The translations under genes were made by a program, and so were the position numbers. DNA of 19,328 nt from Halieaceae bacterium UBA5085 (GTDB taxonomy: Bacteria; Pseudomonadota; Gammaproteobacteria; Pseudomonadales; Halieaceae): the NCBI GenBank assembly GCA_002414665.1, contig DIAF01000025.1, positions 1 to 19,328 of the forward strand. The letters are read 5' to 3'. Numbering within the stretch: the stretch's first letter is position 1; the number at the start of each line of letters is the position of its first letter. The notes under the pieces are model-generated. The model worked only from the letters and a program-made list of their open reading frames with translations. It made no database searches and had not been told where the DNA came from. This document shows, piece after piece, positions 1 to 10,100 of this stretch.

Positions 1-1190
1 CAGCACAAGATTGTCGCCGCGGTTATCGCCGATGAGTCAGTACAGGAGGCGCAACGGGAAAAAGCACTGTTCGCCCTGGAGCAGCGCGGTCTGCCCGACA
101 TGGCATCTGGCACGGACATCATCAAGCTGCCGGAAAGTGCGCCGATAGCGCAGGGCCTGGGGCACAGCATTGCTCGACAGAGCTACCGTAACTTCCTGCC
201 TGTGCCCCTGGACGCAGACAGTCTGTCACAGTGGTTGTCGGTTCTGCAGGCGCGGCAACTGCCCGACGCAGCGCTGCCGAAAAGGCGCTACGCTTCCGCC
301 GGAGGCCTGTACCCGGTACGTCTTTACCTGCAGCTCAAGGACGATGCCGTGGCAGGCCTCGAGGCAGGTACCTATCTATACGACCCGCGACAGCATCAGC
401 TGGCGCTGCTTGAGCAACAGGGTATGGACGACGCGGTCTTCGGCCATGACAACATCGCCATGGCCGCGCAATCGCGCATCGCCCTGTTCCTGGTGGCCCA
501 CTGGCCTGCCGTTGAACCTGCATACGCCGACTGGAGCCGCGACGCCTGCCTGATGGAGGCCGGCGCCATGGCGCATTTGTTGGCGGAGCAGGGCCCGGGT
601 CTATCCATCGGCAGCTGCCTGATCGGCAATACGGACAGCATGGCCATAATGCAGGCCCTGCTTTCCCGGGGCGGCCAGGACAATTGTCAGGACACATGCC
701 ACGACACATGTCACGACAATGAATTGCTACTGGCCATGCTGGCGGGTCCTGTCACGGAGGCCCAGACCCAGACCTGGCAGGGCCCCTCCACACAGGCTTC
801 GTCCCCCGACTACCGCGCCTGGTGCGCACATCAGCTGCCGGACTACATGGTGCCTGCGGTGGTGCAGGAGCTTGAGCAGTTGCCGCTGACGGTCAACGGC
901 AAGGTGGACCGGAAGGCGCTGCTGGAGCAGCTGTCCAACCAGGGCCTGGCCCAGGCCGCCTACGTGGCCCCCGAGACACCCGAGGCGGTGCTGCTGTGCC
1001 GTCTGGTGGCGCAGCTGCTGGGACTGGAGCGGGTGGGGCTGGCGGATCAGTTCTTCGCCCTCGGCGGGCACTCCCTGACGGCAACACAGCTGGTGGCCCG
1101 CCTGCAACAGCAACTGGGCTGCGAGGTATCGATTCGCGATGTGTTCGAGCACCCGCAACTGGGTGAGTTGGCGGAGCGCTTGCAGGTGTC
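1..1190 (+). other. NRPS module 1 (partial): A-domain C-terminal part with inserted thiazoline oxidase (Ox) domain, then PCP
   Basis: The window opens inside an A domain just after core A8 (QHKIVAAV, as in module 3). Residues about 44-250 form an FMN-dependent nitroreductase-fold oxidase of the SagB/McbC/EpoB-Ox type. Diagnostic pieces are RQSYRNF (60-66), RYASAGGLYPV (96-106), an AGTYLYDP stretch (362-388 nt region) and EAGAMAHLL in the second half. In known NRPSs such a domain oxidises a PCP-bound thiazoline or oxazoline to thiazole or oxazole, and in epothilone and myxothiazol synthetases it also sits within the A domain. The A domain resumes with LPDYMVP and NGKVDRK (299-305). The PCP has LGGHSL with Ser358. 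Cys is the likely substrate, inferred from the Ox domain and from sequence shared with module 3. The Cyc domain would lie upstream, outside the window. Confidence 0.88.
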
Positions 1191-4100
1191 TGCGCACCGT
1201 GCCGCGCCGGCACTGGTCGCCGCGCCAGAGACCGATGGGAGTCCCGACACGCTCCTACCGGCGTCCTTTGCCCAGGCCCGCCTGTGGTTGCTCGAACAGA
1301 TCGACGGTCCCTCCGGTCGTTACAACATCCCGCTGGTGCTGCAGCTGGTCGGGGCGCTCGATGAGCAGGCCCTGTCGGCGGCGCTGCAGGACCTGGTGGC
1401 ACGGCACGCGTCGCTGCGCACCCTGTTGCAGGCCGGCGCCGACGGCACCCCGCAGCAGCGCATTGTGCCCGTGGCCGAGGCGCAGGTGTCATTGCTGTGT
1501 GAACAGCTGCCCCCCGACCAATATGAGCAGTGTCTGGCGCAACACGCGGCGCGCCCCTTCGAGCTGGACAGGGAGTTGCCACTGCGGGCACTGCTGTTGT
1601 CGAGTGATGAGGCGCCGAACGAGCAGCGGTTAATGCTGTTAGTGCACCACAGCGCCGCCGACGGCTGGTCGCTGGCGCCGTTGTTGCAGGACCTGGCGCA
1701 GGCCTACCGTGCGCGCCGCGCTGGGCGCGCGCCGGACTTTACGCCGCTGCCGGTGCAGTACGCCGACTACAGCCACTGGCAGTCGCGGCTGCTTGGCGAT
1801 CGCGAGGACCCGGACAGTCTGGCGGCGCGACAGCTCAGCTGGTGGCGGCAACAACTGGCGGGACTGCCCGAGGAGATTGCCCTGCCGGCGGACCATGCCC
1901 GTGTGCCGGGACCGCAGGCCCACGCTGGCCGGATCGAGTTTACCCTGCCGGCGTCGCTGCACGCGCGGCTGGTACAACTGGCGCGGCAGGAACAGGCCAG
2001 CCTGTTCATGGTGTTGCAGGCGGGACTGTCGGCCCTGCTGCAGCGCCTGGGGGCAGGGCAGGACATCGCCCTGGGCGCTCCGGTGGCGGGGCGCGCCTCG
2101 CCCCTGCTGGAGGATCTGGTCGGCTTTTTTGTCAACACCCTGGTGTTGCGGTTGTCCTGTGCCGGCGACCCGGACTTCAGGACGTTGCTGGCGCGGGCGC
2201 GGGACGGGGCGCTGGCCGCCTACAGTCACCAGGAGCTGCCCTTTGAACATCTGGTGGAGGCCCTGGCCCCGGTGCGGGTGCCCGGTCGCCAGCCCCTGTT
2301 CCAGACCATGCTGGTGTTGCACAACCAGGCCCGCTCCGAACCGCGCTTTGACGACCTGGAAGTCGATATCCTCGCGCCCCCGGTGCTGCCGGCGCGCTTC
2401 GACCTGTCGTTTGCCTTCAGCCCCACGGCCAGCGCTGAGGATTGCCGCGAGGGCGTACTGGAGGGTGTGTTAGAGGGTGTGCTGGAGTACAACGCCGAGC
2501 GCTTCGAGGCCAGTACCGCCCGGGCCCTGTGCCAGCGCCTGGTACAGCTGCTCGAGGCGGTGGCCGACAACCCGGCCGCACGGTTGTCGAGCCTGCCGCG
2601 GCTGCTGCCCCATGAACAGTGGCGCCTGGCGCCGGCGGCAATAACCGCGCAGCAACAAGCCCCCGAACAAGCCCCCGAACTAGCACTCGAACCAGCCCGG
2701 TGCCTTACCGATCAGCTGTCGGCCCATGCCGACCTGGCCGGCCCGGCCCTGGTCCAGGGTCAGACGAGCCTGAGCCACGCGCAACTGCACCGGGCGGCTG
2801 ACCAACTGGCCTGGCAACTGATCGGTCAGGGTATCGGCCCGGAGGATGTGGTGGCGCTGGCGCTGCCGCGCTCCCCGGCCCAGGTGATCGGCGTACTGGG
2901 CGTGCTCAAGGCCGGCGCCGCCTTCCTGCCATTGGAGGCAGACCACCCAGCGGCGCGCCTGCAGGCGATCCTGGCCGAGGCGCAACCGCGACTGCTGGTC
3001 ACCGACAGCGTACAGGGCGAGCCCCTGTCCCGGCTCAGCGAGGTGCCGCAGCTATTGCTGGAGAGTCTGCCGATGGATCCGGCACAGCCTGTGCCGCCGC
3101 CCACCGACACCGACCGGGTGCGGCCGCTGCTGCCACAGCACCCGGCCTACCTGCTGTACACCTCCGGTTCCACCGGCCGCCCCAAGGGCGTGGTGATCAG
3201 CCAGGGCAGCATCGCCCACTACCTGGACGTTCTGCTTAAGGATGTGGTGCAGCAGAACGATCTCGAACGTGTCGCGCTGTTCACGCCGCTGGTGTTCGAC
3301 CTGTCGCTGACCAGCCTGCTGCTGCCATTGTTAGCCGGCACCTGCCTGGAGCTGTACCCGGAGGGCGACCCGGCGCAGGCCCTGGCGGCGGTGTTTAGCG
3401 CCGACAGTGCGGTGCGCATGGTCAAGCTGACGCCCACGCACCTGTCCTTGCTCGATACCCTGCCCGAGGACTGCAACCCTGAACTTGCGCTGGTTATCGT
3501 CGGCGGCGAGGCGCTGCAGGCGGCACAAGTCGCCACCGTGCAACAGCGGGCGCCGCGGGCCAGGCTGTTGAACGAGTACGGTCCCACCGAGGCGACCATC
3601 GGCGCGGTGGCGCAGCTGGCCAGTGTCGAGGACCAGGCCATCGGCCAAGCCTATCGCGGGGTCACGGCCCTGATCCTGGACGAGCGCTTGCAACCGTGTC
3701 CCGACGGGGTGACGGGGGAGTTATACCTGGCCGGCCCGGGCCTGGCGCGGGGCTACCACGGGCGCCCGGGGCTCAGCGCCGAGCGCTTTATTGCAAGCCC
3801 TTATGGCCCTGCGGGCTCGCGCCTGTACCGCAGCGGTGACCGCGCGCGCTGGCGGGCCGACGGCCAGCTGGTGTATGAAGGTCGCAGCGACGAACAGGTC
3901 AAGATCCGCGGCTACCGCATCGAGCCGGCCGAGGTGGTGGCTGCGCTGACGGCGCACGAGGCCATTGCCGAAGCGGTAGTGCTGGCGCGCCCGGACAGCA
4001 CCGGGGAGCAGCGCCTGTACGCCTGGCTGCTGGCGGCGGGCCAGGCGCGGCCGGACGTGGCACAGTTACAACAATACCTGCAGGGGCGGCTCACCGGGGC

Positions 4101-7100
4101 GATGATCCCGTCGGGCATGCGCTGGCAGGCACGCTGGCCGCTGACCGCCAACGGCAAGCTGGACCGGGCGGCGTTGGCGCTGCCTGATACCGTCTCGCCC
4201 GGTGCGGCGGGACGCGCACCGCGCACGGCCGAGGAGCAACTGGTGTGTCGGTTGAGTGCGCAGTTGCTGGGGCTGGAACAGGTCAGTGTCACGGATGACT
4301 TCTTCCGCCTGGGAGGGCACTCGCTGGCGGCGGCGCGGCTGATCGCACAATTGCGCCAGGCCACGGGCCGGGCGCTGCCGATGAAGACCCTGTTTGCGGC
4401 GCCGGGCCTTGAGCAGATCGCCGCGGCCCTGGCGGCGCTGGAATCAGGGCAGGGTGAGCAGGACCTGGTGGCGGACCCGGCGCGGGCCCACGAGCCCTTC
4501 CCCTTGACACCGGTGCAACAGGCCTACTGGCTGGGGCGCCAGGGTCTGGTGGCACTGGGCGAGTTTGCCTGCCACGCCTATGCGCAGTACGCTCTGCGCG
4601 ATGTCGATGCGCAGCGCCTGACCCGGGCGTGGCGCGAGGTGATCGCGGCGCACCCGGCGCTGCGCACCATTGTCACCGCGGACGGCTACCAGCAGGTGCT
4701 GGCCGAGGTACCGGCGCTGCAGATCCCGATCGACGATTGCCGCGCCCTGGCGGCCGATGAGGCCCTGGCGCGAGCCCGGGCTACCGCTAAGACACTGTCG
4801 CACCAGGTGCTGGAGACGGATAGCTGGCCCCTGTTCGAGGTTCGCCTGACGCGGCTGGATGAGCGCGACTGGCGCCTGCACCTGAGCCTGGATGCCTTGA
4901 TCCTGGACGGGGAGAGCACCGCGCTGTTGCTGACCGAGGTGTTCGAGCGCTACCACGGCAAGGCGCCGCAGGCGCCGCCCCCGGCCCTTGCCTTCCGCGA
5001 TTACGTGTTACAGCAGCAGGGCCAGGACGGCGCCCGCGAGACTGCGAAGGCCTGGTGGGAGGCGCGCCTTGAGACCCTGCCGCCGGCGCCGGCCCTGCCG
5101 TTACAGGTGGACCCGTCGCGCTACAGCGCGCCGCGCTTTGTGCGCTGGCACTGCCGGCTCACGGCGGCCCAGTGGACGGCGCTGCAACAGGGCGCCACGA
5201 CCCGGGGCCTGACCCCCTCGGTGGTGTTGCTGGCGGCCTACAGCGAGGTGCTGGGCAACTGGACGCGGCAGGTGTCGTTCACCCTCAACCTGACCGTGGG
5301 CGATCGCCAGCTGCTGCACCCGGACGTGGCGGGCATGCTCGGGGTGTTCACCAGCCTGGTGTCGCTGGCGGTGACGGCGGCGCGCAGCGGTGACTTCCTG
5401 GGCCGGGCGCAGGCGCAGCAGGCGGAGCTGGCGGACAACCTGGACCACCGCGCCTTCAGTGGCGTGGAGGTACAACGGGCCCTGGCGCAGCGCGCGGGCA
5501 ATCCCGAGGCCGGGCTGTTGCCGGTGGTGTTTACCAGCCTGCTGGGCGAGGACGGCTTCTCCGCGGCTCGTTACGGCCTGCGCCAGGTGGACGCCATTAC
5601 CCAGACGCCGCAGACCTGGCTGGACAACAAGGTCTACAGCGGCGAGGACGGCGCGCTGCACATCGACTGGGATGCCCCCGAGGGCCTGTTCCCGGACGGT
5701 CTGCTCGATGACATGATCGCGGCCTACCACGGCTTGCTGGAACGCCTGGCGACGCAGGACAGCGCCTGGACAGAGACGGATCGCTCGCTGGTGCCGACGG
5801 CGCAGCTGGCGCTGATCGAGCGTCTCAATGCCACGGCGGGTCCCTGCCCCGAGGACGGCCTGGCGGACCCGGTGTTTGCCGCCATGGCGCGCGCGCCGAA
5901 AGCGCCGGCCCTGATCGAGGGGCAGCGGGTGATCGACTACGGCCAGCTGCAGGAGTTGGTGGCGCGCCAGGCGCTGTTGTTGGATCAACAGTTGGATGAA
6001 CAGCTGGATGAACAGCTGGATGAACAGCTGGAGCAGCAAGCGGACCCGCAACAACAGCCCACGGATGAACTGATCGCCATCGTGATGGAGAAGGGGGTCG
6101 AGCAGATCATCGCGGCCCTGGCGATCCTCCGGCTGGGCCGGGCCTTCCTGCCGATCAGTGCCGGCCAGCCCGATGCGCGTATAGCGACCATCCTGGATCA
6201 GGCCGGTGTGCGCGTGGTGCTGACCCAGTCGCGCCTGGCCCGGGGCCGGTCGTGGCAGTCGCAGGTGGTGTTGCTGGATGTCTCTGCCGAGCTGCCGGAT
6301 AAAACGCAGCCAGCGGACGTTGGGGGCGACATGCCCTCGACCGATGTAGCGCTCAATGATTTACCTCTACAGCATGCGCGCCGCGCCGCACCGGACGACC
6401 TGGCCTACGTGATCTATACCTCGGGCTCCACCGGTGTGCCCAAGGGCGTGGCCATCGCCCACCGGGCGGCGCGCAATACCCTGGCGGACATGGAGGAGCG
6501 CTTCGCCCTGGACGCATCCGACCGGGCCCTGTGGGTGTCGTCCTTCGAGTTCGACCTGTCCATCTTCGATATCTTTGCGCTGCTCGGTGTGGGCGGCGCC
6601 CTGGTCCTGCCGCCGCCGGATGCGCGGGCGACCCCGGCGGTGTTCAGCCAGGCGGTGGCTGAGGCCGGGGTGACGGTGTGGAACTCGGTGCCGGCGATTG
6701 CCGAGCTGATGCTGGCGGCGGCCAGTGAGCCGCGGCAGACGCTGGCGTCATTGCGCCTGGTGATGCTCAGCGGCGACTGGATCCCGCTGGGCCTGCCGCC
6801 GGCGCTCCAGGCCGCGGCGCCGGGGGCACAGCTGGTCAGTCTGGGGGGCGCCACGGAGGCGGCGATCTGGTCGATCTACTACCCGGTCAGCGAACTGGAC
6901 CCGCAGTGGTTGTCGGTGCCCTACGGCAGGCCGCTGCGCAACCAGGCCTGGCATGTGCTGGGCGTCGATGGCGCGGTGTGCCCGCTGCACGTGGCGGGGC
7001 GTTTGTATATCGAGGGCGAGGGCCTGGCGCTGGGTTACTGGCACAGTCCTGAGTTGACGGCGCAGCGTTTTATACGGCATCCGCAGACGGGCGCGCGGCT

Positions 7101-10100
7101 GTACGACACCGGGGACCTGGGGTATCGCGACGGGGAGGGCGTGATCCGCTTCCTGGGTCGCGAGGACGACCAGGTGAAGATCCGCGGCTTCCGTATCGAG
7201 TTGGGGGAGATCGACAAGGTGCTGGAGTCGCATCCGGCGGTCAAGGCGGCCAGTGCATTGGTGGTGCAGTCGGATACGCAGCACAAGATTGTCGCCGCGG
7301 TGGTGCTGGCACAGGATCACGCCGATGCTGACCAACAGCTGCGGCAATGGTGCAGCCAGCACCTGCCCAGCTACATGGAACCATCGGCATTCAGCATACT
7401 GCCGTCGCTGCCACTGACCGCCAACGGCAAGGTAGATCGCAAGGCGCTGGCTGCTTCGCTTGCAGACCTTGCAGATTCAATCGTGTCGGCGCAGGGAGAA
7501 TCCCGCGCGCCGCAAACACCGCAGGAGATCGTGGTCTGCGCCATGGTGGCCAACCGGCTGGGGCTGGACAATGTCGCGGCGACGGATAACTTTTTCCACC
7601 TGGGTGGCGACAGTATTGCCGTGGTGCGCCTGGTAAACGACCTCACAAGCCTGGGGTGGCAACTGGTTCCGGGCGATGTATTTGACAGGCCGGTCCTGGC
7701 AGAACTGGCCGCGCTGTGCCAGATGGCCGAAGCGACGCAACAGACACGTGACGATGCAGCCGCCAAGAGCGTGAGCCCGGCGATTGACCAGGCTCCGAGG
7801 GCGCAGCGGTTTGCCGTCGATGACGAGCAGGGCTGGCCGCTGACCCCGTTACAGGAGGGACTGTGGTTTCTCGCGCATTTTGAACCCGAGGGCGACGATC
7901 CCTACAACGTGCAGATCATACTGGATTTCGACGGGCCTGTGAGCGCGGGGCGTTTGCAGCAGGCGCTGCAAACGGTCGTCGACCGACACGCCAGCCTGCG
8001 GGTGTCGTTTCACAGCGACGACAACGGGCGAGGTATACAGCAGGTAATACCGGACCTGCAGGTTCCCTTTGACGTACTTGACCTTGCCGGCGACCTGGTG
8101 CAGCAAACGCAAAAAGCCCGGGAGATAGAAGCAGATGACCGCGGCAGGCGCTTCGATCTGCGCCAGGCGCCCCTGTTACGTGCGCAACTACTGCGCTTCG
8201 ACGAGAACAACCAGCGACTGATACTAACCCAGCATCACTTGCTGGGCGATGGTTGGTCCAGTGGCGTATTTTTCCGCGAGCTATTCGAGTTATACCGGGC
8301 CCAGGGCGCACAAGACACTGTTTTACACGAACATCTCGAACCCGCTGTCAGTTTGTCCGCTTACCTGTCGTGGCTCGAACAGCAGGATTTGACCGCCAGC
8401 CTCGACTTCTGGCGCTCACGCATGGCGGGCTTTCAAGCGCCGAGCCTGGTTGAAGCGGAACGCGGCCGGGAGCGCATGGCGCCTATGGCGCACACCGAGT
8501 TGCAGCTGGATGAGGATCTGAGAGACAGCATACGCAGCCTGGCCAGGTGCGAAGGGATAACAGAAGCCTGTGTACTGGAAGCTGCGTGGGCACTGTTCGT
8601 AGGGCTATTGAGTGGCGCGGATGACGTTTGTTTTGGTTCGGTAGGTTCCGGACGCGAGGCGCCGGTCCCGGGCATTGAAGACATCGTCGGCCTGTTGATC
8701 ACCACGGTACCTGTGCGGGTACAACTGGGTGGCACGCAGACGGTGCGCGAGCTGCTTCACAGTTTGCACGGCGACCGGGGAAAACGACTCGCCCACCAAT
8801 ATGTACCGCTGGCCCGTATCCAGCGAGCCACCGGGCACGATGTGCTATTCGATACACTATTCACTTACGAAAACTACCCCTTACAAGCCTCGCCCGATCG
8901 CGCCGATCCTGAGGCCCTGCCACTGGCCGGCATCCGCGGTCACAATGGCAATCATTATCCCGCCAGCCTGGCGGTCATTCCCGGAACAAGGCTGTTACTG
9001 CGACTGCACTACAGCCAGACGCGCTTTCAGGCAGTCGAGGCGCAGGCCTGGTTGCGACGACTTGAGCTGTTGCTGCGCCAGATGGTTGCCGCACCGGGCC
9101 AGGCCGTGCGCGAGCTGCATAGTTGGTTACCGGAGGACACATTCACGCCTCCTGAAATCGCCGCTCGCAGCACTTTTCAGTCGCTACCGAAGCTGATTCA
9201 TGACGCCGTCCAACGCCACGGGGATGCGCCGGCGGTTACCGGTGCTGACGGTACCTTGAGTTATTCGGAGCTGTGGCAGCGCAGCACACAGATCAGCCGG
9301 GAATTACAGGCTCATGGCGTTGGCCCGCAGCAGCGAGTGGCCCTGCTGTTGCCGCGAGAGGCCTCGGCGATAGCCGCAATGCTGGGTGTGTGGCAGCTAG
9401 CGGCTGCTTTCGTACCACTCGACCCCCAAGGTAACGAAGAGCGACTACAGCGCGTACTCGCAAATTCAGAGTGCAGTGTGCTGCTTTGCACCTCAAGCCT
9501 GGCGCGACAGCTTTCCTCCCCGGGAATAACCGTAATTACACTGGATGCCCTGCAGCCGTGCCGCGCTGCGCTATCCGGCAGTCCTACGCCGGTGGCCGTA
9601 TCCCCACAGATGCTGGCCTATGTCATCTATACTTCCGGTAGCACCGGCCGTCCCAAGGGGGTTGAGGTGAGCCATGCGGGCCTGCCGCAGCTGGCTTGTG
9701 AGCAGGCCCGCCGCATGGCCATAGAGCCCGGGGCCCGCGTGCTGCAGCTGGCCAACTTCTCTTTTGATGCTTCGATTTCCGAAATCGCCATGGCCCTGGT
9801 GAGCGGAGCGCAGCTGGTGATCGCGCAGGACTATGAACGGGTTGGAGAGGCTCTCACTGATCGCCTGATCCACAGCGCCATCACGCATGCCACGCTGACA
9901 CCGACGGCGCTGGCGGCGACACTCCCACCGCGCGAAGGTGCTTTGCAGCGACTGATCTCCGCCGGGGAAAGTGTTTCCAGTGCGGCCCTGAAACCCTGGG
10001 CAAGGTCCTGTGACATTATCAACGCCTACGGGCCTACCGAAGCTTCGGTCTGCGCCACCATGAGCAGCCCCTGGAAAGGTGGGGACCAGTTACCCACGAT

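Larger units (their letters stand above)
1243..4440 (+). other. NRPS module 2: C (LCL-type), A (predicted Asn), PCP
   Basis: The C domain (residues about 415-850) starts with FAQARLWLLEQIDGPSGRYN, typical of LCL condensation domains, and has the catalytic HHSAADG (549-555). The A domain (about 900-1395) shows YTSGSTGRPKG (1053-1063), NEYGPTEATIG and NGKLDR (1384-1389). Pocket residues aligned by eye to GrsA are D1100 L1101 T1104 K1142 I1166 G1168 E1192 I1200 G1201 K1386. The resulting code DLTKIGEIGK is very close to the Asn codes of tyrocidine-type synthetases; Asp is the main alternative, but Asp codes usually carry His where this has Glu1192. The PCP has LGGHSL with Ser1441. The module probably joins Asn to the thiazole-bearing chain from module 1. 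Confidence 0.87.
4495..7740 (+). other. NRPS module 3: heterocyclisation (Cyc), A (Cys), PCP; thiazoline-forming
   Basis: The first domain (residues about 1499-1925) is Cyc rather than C. In place of HHxxxDG it has DALILDGES (1631-1639), which fits the DxxxxDxxS motif, along with later Cyc-type stretches PVVFTSLLG and QTPQTWLDN. Cyc domains condense Cys, Ser or Thr and cyclise the side chain. The A domain (about 1950-2485) has SGSTGVPKG (2141-2149) and pocket residues D2185 L2186 F2189 N2228 M2255 S2257 L2281 I2289 W2290 K2477. The code DLFNMSLIWK differs by one aromatic swap from the yersiniabactin-type Cys code. The A2-region linker holds a 12-base tandem repeat. The PCP carries GGDSI (Ser2538), the form usually placed before an E domain, yet no E domain follows. 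No Ox domain is present, so the ring should stay a thiazoline. Confidence 0.93.

Noticed and set aside
130..750. Separate nitroreductase gene
   Set aside because: The oxidase domain is in frame between A-domain segments, with no start, stop or ribosome-binding site at its borders; it is an internal Ox domain as in EpoB-type synthetases.
5977..6036. CRISPR-like array
   Set aside because: The units are contiguous 12-mers with no spacers, in frame inside a coding sequence.
5101..6054. Long reverse-strand open frame of 317 codons (others of 227-232 codons at 1639-2322 and 893-1591)
   Set aside because: They lie wholly opposite conserved NRPS domains in very GC-rich DNA, give low-complexity Arg/Gln/Pro-rich translations and match no family I know.
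7831..9130. Dual condensation/epimerisation domain in module 4
   Set aside because: I could not find the extra N-terminal His motif (HHxxxxGD) of dual domains; only one HHLLGDGWS is present.
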